From positions 1-64,000 of the forward strand of contig NZ_OZ007039.1 in assembly GCF_963931675.1 (NCBI RefSeq): a DNA stretch of 64,000 nucleotides. The letters are read 5' to 3'. Both the position numbers and the translations under genes were made by a program. Shown here piece by piece: positions 24,383 to 32,739 of this stretch. The stretch's first letter is position 1. Every line of letters begins with the position of its first letter. Source of the stretch: an uncultured Alistipes sp. (GTDB lineage: Bacteria; Bacteroidota; Bacteroidia; Bacteroidales; Rikenellaceae). The notes beneath the pieces are model-generated. The model saw only the letters and a list, made by a program, of their open reading frames with translations. It ran no database searches and was not told the origin of the DNA.

Positions 24383-25006
24383 ATGGAATTCAAATCATTG
24401 CTGAACATCGAAACCTCCTTCCGGCAGTTGCGCCTCTATGCGCTCATCTTCGCCGGGATCTGCGCCGTGGTGACCATCACGGCCGTCTGCCTCTCGTATG
24501 CCTTTGCCGAGCGGCAGCGCGAGAAGATCTACGTCCTCGACAACGGGCGCTCGCTCATGGTCGCCCTCTCGCAGGACCTTGCCCAGAACCGTCCCGTCGA
24601 GGCCCGCGAGCATGTACGCCGCTTCCACGAACTCTTCTTCTCGCTCTCGCCCGACAAGGCGGCCATCGAGTCGAACATGGTGCGGGCCCTGCAGATGGCC
24701 GACAAGAGTGCCCTGTCCTACTACAAGCTCCTGCAGGAGAAGGGATTCTTCAACCGACTGATTGCCGCCAATGTCTCGCAAATGGTCCATGTGGACAGCA
24801 TCCGCTGCAACTTCGACCGCTATCCCTACGAAGCCACGACCTACGCCCGGCAGCGCATCATGCGTGAGAACACGATCACCGAGCGGTCGCTCGTCACGAC
24901 CTGCCGGCTGGTCAACGTCTCCCGCTCGGACAACAACCCGCAGGGGTTTCTGGTCGAGGATCTGATGATTGTTGAAAATAAGGATCTGCAGACCTATGAC
25001 CGTTAA
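24383..25006 (+). CDS. traK: TraK conjugal transfer protein
   Basis: Encodes 207 residues. It opens MEFKSLLNIETSFRQLRLYA and has one membrane helix at about 20-40 (IFAGICAVVTITAVCLSYAF), then a soluble domain. This matches TraK of CTnDOT-type elements, a VirB8-like protein that links inner-membrane and periplasmic channel parts. It overlaps traL by 11 nt, and the operon continues tightly to traN. The upstream 40 nt is the remainder of the traJ-traK spacer beyond the IS110 element. Confidence 0.9.
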   Translation: MEFKSLLNIETSFRQLRLYALIFAGICAVVTITAVCLSYAFAERQREKIYVLDNGRSLMVALSQDLAQNRPVEAREHVRRFHELFFSLSPDKAAIESNMVRALQMADKSALSYYKLLQEKGFFNRLIAANVSQMVHVDSIRCNFDRYPYEATTYARQRIMRENTITERSLVTTCRLVNVSRSDNNPQGFLVEDLMIVENKDLQTYDR

Positions 25007-25214
25007 AGCACTTATCCAAAGCCGCGTGCGCTGGCTGCGCCGGCGCATCCGGCGCTGGCACGACCGGCTCTCGCCCCGAACCCGGCGGTGCATCCTCCTG
25101 GGGATGTTTCTGCTGCTGGTCGGGCTCTACGAGCTGCTGCTCTTCGGCCCGGCTCCGCGATTCGACTTCGGGAGGATGGCGCCTCCCTCTTTGGAAAATC
25201 TGAAATTCCGATAA
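24996..25214 (+). CDS. traL: TraL conjugal transfer protein
   Basis: Encodes 72 residues, starting MTVKALIQSRVRWLRRRIRR inside the end of traK. A strongly basic N-terminus is followed by one membrane helix (about 35-52, CILLGMFLLLVGLYELLLF). The size, charge and position between traK and traM are those of TraL (DUF3989). Its role in the channel is not known. traM begins 2 nt after the stop. Confidence 0.85.
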   Translation: MTVKALIQSRVRWLRRRIRRWHDRLSPRTRRCILLGMFLLLVGLYELLLFGPAPRFDFGRMAPPSLENLKFR

Positions 25215-25216
25215 CC

Positions 25217-26419
25217 ATGGAAGAGCGACAAAAAAACACACCGACGCCCGACTCCGCTACGGCATTCGAGCGTCAGCGAAAAAGAAAAGTCATCCTGGTG
25301 GCCGCAGTCGGGAGTTGTCTGGTCATCGCGTTCATCTGGCTCCTCTTCAAGCCCGCACCCACGATCGGCGAGGGGCAGGCAGGAATCAACACCACGCTGC
25401 CCGACGGCAAGACCCCGAAGATCGAGGGTGACAAGCGCAAGGCCGCGGAGCGCGTGGCCAGCGAGGAGCAGTCCCGCAACCGGATGATGACCCTCGGGGA
25501 CAACTCCTTCTCGCTGCTCGATGAAGAGCTTCGCAACACGGAACCGCAGTCTCCGGCCGAGGATCCCGTGCGCCGGGCTGCCGAGGCGAACCGTGCCATG
25601 CAGCAGCAGGCCCGGCAATTCTACGCCGCGCCGCCGCGCAATGCCGAGGTCGAAGAGCTCCGCGAGCAGGTGGCCTCCCTGCAGCAGCAACTCGACATCG
25701 AACGGCAGCAGCCCGACCCGATGGAGGTGACCGAGGAGCAGTACCGCCTCGCACAGCGCTACCTCGGAGGTGGGACCGGGGTTTCAAGCGAGGCCGACGG
25801 TATGAAATCCCCGGGACGTTTCAGCGTCATGCGTCCCGTCCGCGAGGGCGATGTCCGGGCCTCGACCCTCAATCCGCGGATCGACTCCGCGCGGGAACGC
25901 AACATCGGGTTTCTGACGGCCGCGGGTGTTCTTCCGGTAGATACGGCTCCGACCATCCGGGCCTGCGTTGCGCAGACGCAGGTCGTGCGTGTAGGCTCGA
26001 CAATCGCTCTCCGGCTGCTGGAACCGGTACGCATCGACGGCGAGGTGATCCCCCGCAATACGCCGCTCTACGGCGCCGTCTCCGTAACGAGCGACCGGCT
26101 GCGGGTGACGGTAACCTCCATCGAATACCGGGGGCGCATCTTCCAGGTGCAGGCCGAGGCGTATGATCTCGACGGCCAGCCGGGAATCAACGTCCCTAAC
26201 TCCCGTGAGCGGACAGCCCTCAAGGAGGCGCTGGCATCCGTGGGACAGACGGCCGGGACGAGCGTGAACATCACCCATTCGGCCGGGCAACAGGTCCTCG
26301 CAGAGCTGGCACGGGGCGGAATTCAGGCATCCTCCCGATACCTCTCCGAGAAGCTCCGCGAGGTACGCATCACCCTCAAGGCCAACCACCAGATGCTGTT
26401 AATCTCCAAAGAAAACTAA
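25217..26419 (+). CDS. traM: TraM conjugative transposon protein
   Basis: Encodes 400 residues from MEERQKNTPTPDS; the frame is open upstream through traL, but this start fits the family. A cytoplasmic basic tail and one membrane helix (about 27-46) come first, then a long Gln- and Glu-rich linker with coiled-coil character (VEELREQVASLQQQLDIE). The C-terminal TraM domain follows (from about residue 250, IRACVAQTQVVRVGSTIALR). This is a VirB10-like layout, expected to span from the inner membrane to the outer-membrane ring. Confidence 0.9.
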   Translation: MEERQKNTPTPDSATAFERQRKRKVILVAAVGSCLVIAFIWLLFKPAPTIGEGQAGINTTLPDGKTPKIEGDKRKAAERVASEEQSRNRMMTLGDNSFSLLDEELRNTEPQSPAEDPVRRAAEANRAMQQQARQFYAAPPRNAEVEELREQVASLQQQLDIERQQPDPMEVTEEQYRLAQRYLGGGTGVSSEADGMKSPGRFSVMRPVREGDVRASTLNPRIDSARERNIGFLTAAGVLPVDTAPTIRACVAQTQVVRVGSTIALRLLEPVRIDGEVIPRNTPLYGAVSVTSDRLRVTVTSIEYRGRIFQVQAEAYDLDGQPGINVPNSRERTALKEALASVGQTAGTSVNITHSAGQQVLAELARGGIQASSRYLSEKLREVRITLKANHQMLLISKEN

Positions 26420-26427
26420 ACAACACC

Positions 26428-27318
26428 ATGAAACGAGACCTCATTTATCTGACTCTTCTGTCCGCTCTTTTTGCCGCGGCCAAAGTCATGGCCCAAAATG
26501 AGGGGACCACGTCCCGACAGGAGCTCACGCCCCGCACCATCGAAGTGGGATTCACGAAGACCTTGCATATCCTCTTCCCGGCGCCCGTAACCTACATCGA
26601 CATCGGCTCGATGGCCATCATCGCCGGGAAAGCCGACGGCGCGGAGAATGTCGTGCGGGTGAAGGCCGCCGTGCGCGACTTTGCGGAGGAGACCAACCTC
26701 ACGGTAATTACCGAGGACGGCGGGTTCTACACCTTCGATGCCCGGTATGCCGAGAACCCCTTCCCGTCGACCATCGAGATTGCGGCCGCGGAGAGTCCGA
26801 CGACACAGCCCGCGTCAGCCTCGGAACCTGCCCGTACGGACGAGGGGCGCGTGCTGCTCCGCGAGGTGGGGCGGGAACGCCCTGCCACGGTAAAACGCGT
26901 GTTGAGCGACATATACCGCCAGAACCGCGCGGATGTAAAGGGTATCCACACCCGAAAATACGGCGTAGAGGTCGAGGTGCGGGGTATCTACGTCCACAAC
27001 GACGTGATCTACCTCCATGTGCAGATTGCCAACAACACGAACATCTCCTTCGAGGTGGACTATCGCCGCTTTGTCGTCGCGGACCGCAAGGCGGCCAAAC
27101 GCACGGCTCAACAACAGCGCATCATCGAACCGCTGCGGGTCTGCAACGACCTCTCGATCGTGCGCGGACACCAGCGCCAACGCATCGTTTTCACCCTCCC
27201 GAAACTGACTCTCGAGGAGGACAAGATGCTCCTGTTGGAGATCGCCGAGAAGGACGGGGCTCGCCACCAATATCTCGAAATTTCGAGCAAGGAGCTGCTC
27301 GGAGCGAAGGCTCTGTAA
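26428..27318 (+). CDS. traN: TraN conjugative transposon protein
   Basis: Encodes 296 residues. A signal peptide (MKRDLIYLTLLSALFAAAKV) ends near MAQN. The mature protein begins with a beta-rich domain (TIEVGFTKTLHILFPAPVTY), followed by a Pro/Ser/Thr-rich linker and a second beta-rich domain (GVEVEVRGIYVHNDVIYLHV). This is the VirB9-like TraN. In CTnDOT-type operons traO, traP and traQ follow, but here a terminator stands 25 nt past the stop, so traN ends the operon. Confidence 0.9.
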   Translation: MKRDLIYLTLLSALFAAAKVMAQNEGTTSRQELTPRTIEVGFTKTLHILFPAPVTYIDIGSMAIIAGKADGAENVVRVKAAVRDFAEETNLTVITEDGGFYTFDARYAENPFPSTIEIAAAESPTTQPASASEPARTDEGRVLLREVGRERPATVKRVLSDIYRQNRADVKGIHTRKYGVEVEVRGIYVHNDVIYLHVQIANNTNISFEVDYRRFVVADRKAAKRTAQQQRIIEPLRVCNDLSIVRGHQRQRIVFTLPKLTLEEDKMLLLEIAEKDGARHQYLEISSKELLGAKAL

Positions 27319-27343
27319 GGATTGCAAGAAATAATAAACCTTG

Positions 27344-27389
27344 TAGCAAGTAAGCCGTTAAGGGAATTAGCGACTTACTTGCTATTTTT
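27344..27389 (+). terminator. Terminator of the tra operon
   Basis: An 11-bp perfect stem, TAGCAAGTAAG (27344-27354) with CTTACTTGCTA (27374-27384), has a 19-nt loop and is followed by TTTTTAT. It sits 25 nt after the traN stop. Confidence 0.85.
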
Positions 27390-27492
27390 ATATCCATTCA
27401 ACAAATATGGAACAACTTATTCCTACTCGCGAACATCGTGTGAACCATATTTAGATGGACAAAATTTTCAAAATACATTCTAAAAACAAGCG

Positions 27493-27539
27493 AAAAGGTT
27501 ATATACATACAACCTTTTCTAGAAATTATGTTATCTTTG
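27493..27539 (+). promoter_or_regulatory. Promoter and operator-like dyad of the fic gene
   Basis: TATCTTTG at 27532-27539 fits the Bacteroidetes -7 element TAnnTTTG, 28 nt before the ATG. An inverted repeat, AAAAGGTT (27493-27500) and AACCTTTT (27511-27518), lies where the -33 region should be. A repressor bound there would block the promoter. Confidence 0.5.
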
Positions 27540-27566
27540 TAATATTGATGGGAAATAGATGTCCGT

Positions 27567-28634
27567 ATGAAATATCTTAACATAAAAAAGGCTCTTGCTG
27601 CATGGCAGAATTTGCAGCCACTTTCGGAAAAGGATAGAGAACGACTTAGCCGACGTTTTACAGTGGATTTCAATTACAACAGCAACCACATTGAAGGTAA
27701 CACGTTAACTTATGGACAGACAGAAATTCTGCTGCTTTTCGGCAAAGTGATTGGGGAGGCAGACGTGCGTGACGTACAAGAAATGACCGCAAGTAACGTA
27801 GGCCTGCGAATGATGACGGAAGAAGCTGCGGTGAAGGGAGTGCCATTGACACAGAATTTTATCCGGACATTACATAAAACCATATTACGAGAAGATTATA
27901 CTGTTTATCGTAATTTGCCTGGCGGCATGCAAACAAGTTATGTAATTCATGCCGGCCAGTATAAGACACGACCGAACAGTGTTATTACACGGTATGGGGA
28001 CAGATTCGAATATGCTTCACCCGAGGAGACTCCTGGATTAATGGGAGATCTGGTGGATTGGTATAATGCCGCGGAGAAAGAGGGGAAATTATCTCCAGTA
28101 GAGTTGGCCGCGCTGTTTCACTATCGTTATATACGCATTCATCCATTCGAGGACGGCAACGGTCGTATTGCACGACTGATGGTGAACTACATTCTGACTC
28201 GCCATGACTATCCGATGATTGTAGTACGCAGTCGTAAAAAAAGTGAGTATTTAGACGCTTTACACCAAACTGATATGGAGGTTGGCCCTGTCCCCAGTGA
28301 TGGAGCCCATGCAGACATCAAGGACATCCACCCTTTTTTGAAATATTTCAATGATCTGGTAGCTACGGAAATATATAATGATGTATTGTTTGTAAGCGAG
28401 CAAAATGAAAATGTATGGTGGTATGATGGGGAACGGATTGCCTTCCGAACACCCAATTATACGAAAATTCTGAACGCTATGCGAACACAGCCAACATTAA
28501 CATTGGCAGACATGAAAGAGAAAACAGGTATTAGTGTGACGGCTATACAGAAACTGCTGGATCAGTTGATTTCCAAAAAATATGTGGAGCGTGGCGAGAA
28601 GGAAGGAAGCTGGAGAGTATTTGTAACACAATAA
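27567..28634 (+). CDS. Fic family protein with N-terminal inhibitory motif and winged helix
   Basis: Encodes 355 residues. The Fic active site HPFEDGNGRIAR is complete at about 192-203; this motif transfers AMP (or another nucleotide part) from NTP to a protein target. SNHIEGN at about 39-45 fits the (S/T)xxxE(G/N) inhibitory helix placed N-terminal to the Fic core (class II), so the enzyme is self-restrained. The C-terminal 70 residues (LADMKEKTGISVTAIQKLLD) form a winged helix-turn-helix. The gene is solitary, AT-richer than the tra genes, and lies right after the tra terminator. A role in regulation or element stability is inferred. Confidence 0.9.
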   Translation: MKYLNIKKALAAWQNLQPLSEKDRERLSRRFTVDFNYNSNHIEGNTLTYGQTEILLLFGKVIGEADVRDVQEMTASNVGLRMMTEEAAVKGVPLTQNFIRTLHKTILREDYTVYRNLPGGMQTSYVIHAGQYKTRPNSVITRYGDRFEYASPEETPGLMGDLVDWYNAAEKEGKLSPVELAALFHYRYIRIHPFEDGNGRIARLMVNYILTRHDYPMIVVRSRKKSEYLDALHQTDMEVGPVPSDGAHADIKDIHPFLKYFNDLVATEIYNDVLFVSEQNENVWWYDGERIAFRTPNYTKILNAMRTQPTLTLADMKEKTGISVTAIQKLLDQLISKKYVERGEKEGSWRVFVTQ

Positions 28635-28684
28635 TTCAGAATAAACGTTTTTGCAACGGATTAATTTCTAAAAGTTACTTGTAA

Positions 28685-29922
28685 TAGTCAAGACTTGTTC
28701 TGACATTTTCTATACTATCGGGCAAAAAAAGTGTCCGATGCCATCTGCGAAGATACGCAACTATTCTCACTCTCACAACCTGGTGAGCCAATAACCTGCT
28801 CATCAGGTTGTATTTTCCCTGCATCCTGCAATTGATATCTCCTTGCCACCTCCATTCCTTCGAGGAAAGTCTGCATGGGTGTTTTCCCGAAACAGTATTT
28901 CCCGGAGTGCGTCCTTTGCGTGTTATAGGAGTTCATCCAAGTGTCAAGGTCTGCCTGCAGTTGTTCTATCGAGGTGTATATCTTCTTCCTGAAAGCGATG
29001 GCGTAGAATTCGTTCTGGACAGTCCTGTTGAAGCGTTCACAGATGCCGTTTGTCTGCGGGCTCTTGGCCTTGATCTTGGAATGGTCTATGTCCTCGATGG
29101 CCAGATACAGTTCGTATTCATGTGTTTCCCTGTTTCCGCAGTATTCGGTTCCCCTGTCCGTGAGCATCCTCATCAGTTTCAGGTCATGCTGCTCGAAGAA
29201 CGGAACCACCCTGTCATTGAGCATGTCCGCCGCCACGAGCGCGTTCTTCCTGTCGTAAAGTTTGGCGAATCCGATTTTGGAATAGGTGTCGATGACCGTC
29301 TGCTGGTAAATGTGCCCCACGCCTTTGATATACCCTACATAATAGGTGTCCTGCGCCACAAGGAAGCCTGGATAATAAGTCTCTATTTCCCCGTGTGCCT
29401 GTTTCTCCGCCTTGGCTTTTTCCAGCGCGGCCACCTGGTTCTCGTCAAGCACGATGCCTTCCTGCTCCACCTTGGTCGAAAGTGCCTTCAGGCGTTTCTG
29501 GAAGGTCTCCATGTCATGCCTGAGCCAGATGGAGCGCACTCCTCCGGGAGATACGAGTATGCCTTTCTTGCGCAGCTCGTTGGATACGCGTACTTGTCCC
29601 AAAGCCGGGTTGGCTATGGCCATCTGCACTACAGCCTGCTCTATGCGCTCCTCCACGCGGTTCTTTATCACCGGCTTTTTACGGGAAATCTCCTGCAGGG
29701 CCAGTTCTCCGCCCTGCTCGTACAGTTCCTTGAAACGATAAAAACTGTCACGGCTGTATCCCATAATCTTGCAGGCTCGTGACACGTTTCCCAACTGTTG
29801 GGACAGCTCAAGCAGTCCCAGTTTGTTCTTGATGACTTTTTCTGATGTGGTCATAACTTAATCTGCTTTTATGTTACAAATCTACTCTTTTTATGCGTAA
29901 CTGTCAGATTAAGTCTTGACTA
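28685..29922. mobile_element. IS481-family insertion sequence
   Basis: The ends are 21-bp inverted repeats, 28685-28705 (TAGTCAAGACTTGTTCTGACA) and 29902-29922, matching at 19 of 21 positions. The single transposase gene nearly fills the element. No convincing target duplication is visible. Confidence 0.85.
28715..29854 (-). CDS. IS481-family transposase
   Basis: Encodes 379 residues. An N-terminal helix-turn-helix ([21 protein letters not shown]) comes first, then a second one, then an rve integrase core with the DDE triad: [19 protein letters not shown] and [15 protein letters not shown] with the Glu. The tail ends DTFFAR inside the left terminal repeat region. No frameshift or stop is seen, so it is probably active. 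Confidence 0.92.
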   Translation of the reverse strand: MTTSEKVIKNKLGLLELSQQLGNVSRACKIMGYSRDSFYRFKELYEQGGELALQEISRKKPVIKNRVEERIEQAVVQMAIANPALGQVRVSNELRKKGILVSPGGVRSIWLRHDMETFQKRLKALSTKVEQEGIVLDENQVAALEKAKAEKQAHGEIETYYPGFLVAQDTYYVGYIKGVGHIYQQTVIDTYSKIGFAKLYDRKNALVAADMLNDRVVPFFEQHDLKLMRMLTDRGTEYCGNRETHEYELYLAIEDIDHSKIKAKSPQTNGICERFNRTVQNEFYAIAFRKKIYTSIEQLQADLDTWMNSYNTQRTHSGKYCFGKTPMQTFLEGMEVARRYQLQDAGKIQPDEQVIGSPGCESENSCVSSQMASDTFFAR

Positions 29923-29937
29923 ATTCAAGTTACTAGT

Positions 29938-29997
29938 CTACAAATCTAAAAAATCTGTAGACTTTTTTATTTATCCCCCAGACACACTTTTGGAACA
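29938..29997. mobile_element. Remnant of an IS256-type element end
   Basis: About 60 bp nearly match the right end of the IS256 element at 41050-41111, with a few substitutions and one indel. They include the terminator-like hairpin (GTCTACA … TGTAGAC then TTTTTTATTTA) and the terminal CCCAGACACAC…TTTGGAACA. No transposase accompanies it. The IS5-family element begins 3 nt beyond, so this is a scar of an earlier IS256 copy cut by later events. Confidence 0.7.
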
Positions 29998-29999
29998 AT

Positions 30000-30950
30000 G
30001 AAGTGATTTAAACTTTTTGTTTTCGTGAAATTTTCTTTAGTAACAAGACCGCGAATGCCAGGTAATTCCAAGATGTCCAGTTGGCAACAGTTGTATCAAA
30101 CCGGTTCAATAGAGTCCTGAAACTGTCCATCCAAGCGTTGGTCCGTTCGATGGAATACCTTTCAGCATACAGTTCATCATCAACAAAGATGTCATCGGCA
30201 TTTTCTCTCCGTTTATTGATGCAGATGTTTGCGATGATCTCTTTTTCACACAGGAAACCACGTAAGGCATCGCAATCGAATCCGGCATCGGCATTGAGGA
30301 AAAGGCCGTCAACCCGAATATGGGATTTCTCAAGGTCGTTGAACATGTCACCAATGACCTTTTCTATGTCATGTACGTCATGGTGTTCGCCGGATTTCGG
30401 AGAAGACATGGCAATCGGAAGTCCTTGCCTGTCTGTTAGGTAGAGTGCGTTGGTCGTCTTCCGTTTCTTCCGCCCTTGCTATCCGACTTCTTCACCGCCA
30501 CGGAGTGCAGCCGTGTGGCTCCCGTCCAAATCCACGCCGGACATGTCCAACTCATTGCGGTGTTTGTCAAGCAACCTGACCCACATGGATTTCCACTCGC
30601 CCGACTTGCTCCATTTGTTGTAATGATGATATACGGCACCATGGCTCAGTACCTTGCCGCTAAACAGCGCTTCCACAGGAAGGAATGCCCATTGACAACC
30701 GGTCTTCAACTTGTACAAGATGGCGTTTACAACCTCTATTAGGCAACTTTGAGTGACATAACCACGTTTTGCCTTCGAAAGATGAGGCAATATCTCATTT
30801 TTTATCGTATCTTTGTCGAGCTCAGTGTACATAGGACTTTCACTATATATGAGTTTGGGCACCCATAATATAAGGAATAATTCTATTTGTATGCTGTGCT
30901 TTAACATTTTGATGCAATTTTAAGAGAATGAAATAAGTTTAAATCACTTC
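30000..30950. mobile_element. IS5-family insertion sequence, 951 bp
   Basis: Perfect 16-bp inverted repeats, GAAGTGATTTAAACTT at 30000-30015 and its complement at 30935-30950, are flanked on both sides by AAT (29997-29999 and 30951-30953), a likely target duplication. The transposase gene carries an in-frame stop. Confidence 0.88.
30008..30832 (-). pseudogene. IS5-family transposase with in-frame amber codon
   Basis: From MYTELDKD (30832) to 30008 the reading frame is continuous except for one TAG at 30479-30481. It lies between GSHTAALRGGEEVG and QGRKKRKTTNALYL, where relatives have Tyr. The Asp of DLDGSHT and the C-terminal YSIERTNAWMDSFRTLLNRF with its Glu are otherwise intact. There is no frame change, so this is a simple nonsense mutation and not a programmed frameshift. 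Element ends are perfect, so the damage is recent and the element could move only if helped. Confidence 0.85.
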
Positions 30951-30997
30951 AATATCATCAAAATACTCCTCACACATAATTTTCATAGCGTGATTTA

Positions 30998-31606
30998 TTA
31001 TCTGGTTCGACAATAAGTCATGGTTCCATAAGGTTTCCGGCGCTGGATCTCGATCAGCAGGCCCCGTTGGACCAGCGAGGCGTAGGTCTCCCGGACGATG
31101 TGCACGCACGGCGAATCGAACGAACAGCCCAGCGGTGCGCGAACAGTGTGTACCATCAGTTGCCGCACTAGTTCCTCGAGAACCTCGTCCCGAAGGTGGT
31201 ATTTCGAAGGATCCGAGGTACGGAAGGCTTCAAGAAAAAGTTGCTCGGAATAGTGTTGCCGGTAGTAGGCCAACTCCTCCTCAACGGTAAAGTCATAGAG
31301 TCGGTCGTAACGGTCCGTCGTCTGATATTGAAACGAGGTTCCTTGTCGCAGGACTCTTTCAACAAGGGCAATATGAGGCTCCTCGACCGGACCGGAGAGC
31401 TCCATTGGGTGGCAGTAGAGGCAAGTCGTTCCCAACTGGAAGGAGGGACAACCCGGCGGATTCTCCAAAATCATAAAACCTGCACGAGAGAAGAGCGCGC
31501 AGATCTCCGTGTAGAACCGGTTGTGCTGTTCGTGCGGCATACGGCCGTCATTATAGCCCGCTTCGATGCGGAAGTAGACATCATAGATTGGATGGATGGT
31601 TTTCAT
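30998..31606 (-). CDS. Hypothetical conjugative-element protein
   Basis: Encodes 202 residues, GC-rich like the tra genes, on the - strand beside the ArdC gene. I do not recognise the family. It is soluble. The N-terminal half (MKTIHPIYDVYFRIEAGYNDGR) contains CPSFQLGTTCLYCHPMELSG, where two Cys and a His could form a metal site. The C-terminal part looks helical and resembles a winged helix (VRETYASLVQRGLLIEIQRR). It probably belongs to the accessory module read with ardC and parB, given the same strand and spacing of 65 nt. Confidence 0.6.
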   Translation of the reverse strand: MKTIHPIYDVYFRIEAGYNDGRMPHEQHNRFYTEICALFSRAGFMILENPPGCPSFQLGTTCLYCHPMELSGPVEEPHIALVERVLRQGTSFQYQTTDRYDRLYDFTVEEELAYYRQHYSEQLFLEAFRTSDPSKYHLRDEVLEELVRQLMVHTVRAPLGCSFDSPCVHIVRETYASLVQRGLLIEIQRRKPYGTMTYCRTR

Positions 31607-31670
31607 GACTTGAAAAAGTTAAGCCGCAGCCCGAAGACTGCGGCATGGTTCAACAAATGACAACAAGAAT

Positions 31671-32663
31671 TTATGCAGCCGGAACTTCGGTCTCCTCGTC
31701 CGCGATCTCGTCAGATCCGGGTTCCAGATGGTCGAAGATCATCCGGGCGGCCCGGTTGACATCGACCAGAATATCGAACAGGTAGGCAGGCTCCCGGCGC
31801 AATTGCGTAAGCCACTCTTTGAGATAGGCGGCATTCTCCTCGCGGGGCGTCGTGGCAAAGCCTGCCATGGCACCGCACAACGCCGAGGTCAGCTCCGCAA
31901 CCAACTCTTCGCGGGCATACTCTTCGTCGCCAAAGCTGCTCCCCATCGTGCGGTTCAGACGCTCGGCATGGCCCGTGCTGTGGGCGATCTCGTGCAGCAG
32001 CGTCCCGTAGAAGGCTTCTCCCTTCGGGAACTGCTCCTTGAGCGGACAAACGACCCGATCGTGCAAACGTGTGTAGTAGGCACGGTCGCCGTAACGAAGT
32101 TCAATCGGGCAGAGCCACGATTGTTGCTCAATCATCCGGTCAATCGGCTCGCAGACCATGCCGTCGGAGTAATCCTTCCGTTCGGCGCGGACCGTCAGCG
32201 CCGCATAGCGTTCCGGTTGCTTCTCTTGCATATCCGTTTGGTCGAGGTTGAAGACCGAATAGTAGCGTATGATGGGAATGACCTCGTACTGTTTGCGGGC
32301 CTCCTTCGGAAGCTGGCGATACTCCTCGAGGTCGATCTTGCGGCGGGTCTCCTTGTGGCGGATGCAGATCTTCCAGAAGTAGACCGGGAACGACAGGGAG
32401 CCCTTGAGGATATTCAGCCCCTCCTCCTTGGCCTGCCGGAAGGTCATAAAGATCGGCGTTTGGTAGCCCGCTATCCCCGAGAGAAAGAGCAGCATCAGGA
32501 TGTTCCCGGCCCGGTAGGGCGTGCCGCGCAGGTTGCGGGGAAGACCGTGTGCGAGGTCCGTGATCCACGGTTTCTGCCAGTCGGTTTCGAGGTGTTCGAT
32601 ACGCTGGATCATCAGCTCCGTCAGTCGGGGTGCTATGGCATCTATCAGATTCTGGTTTTTCAT
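31671..32663 (-). CDS. ArdC-like antirestriction protein with zincin domain
   Basis: Encodes about 330 residues from MKNQNLIDAIA; the frame is open a little upstream. The N-terminal ArdC domain (LPRNLRGTPYRAGNILMLLF) binds single-stranded DNA in studied relatives. The C-terminal metallopeptidase-like domain has the HExxH motif in YGTLLHEIAHSTGHAERL and a downstream YAREELVAELTSAL Glu. Such proteins enter the recipient or protect incoming DNA from restriction. It stands between a hypothetical gene and the ParB gene on the same strand. Confidence 0.88.
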   Translation of the reverse strand: MKNQNLIDAIAPRLTELMIQRIEHLETDWQKPWITDLAHGLPRNLRGTPYRAGNILMLLFLSGIAGYQTPIFMTFRQAKEEGLNILKGSLSFPVYFWKICIRHKETRRKIDLEEYRQLPKEARKQYEVIPIIRYYSVFNLDQTDMQEKQPERYAALTVRAERKDYSDGMVCEPIDRMIEQQSWLCPIELRYGDRAYYTRLHDRVVCPLKEQFPKGEAFYGTLLHEIAHSTGHAERLNRTMGSSFGDEEYAREELVAELTSALCGAMAGFATTPREENAAYLKEWLTQLRREPAYLFDILVDVNRAARMIFDHLEPGSDEIADEETEVPAA

Positions 32664-32739
32664 GGCTGGATGGGATTGGAAACAGGTTGGAAATGAAAGA
32701 CGGAGCAATCGTTTGATTGCTCCGTCGGTTTTACTTGGA

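Noticed and set aside
30476-30484. Stop-codon read-through or an altered genetic code to explain the TAG in the IS5-family transposase
   Set aside because: TAG is used as an ordinary stop by other genes here (for example traJ and traA), and no structure suggesting recoding follows the codon. A nonsense mutation is simpler.
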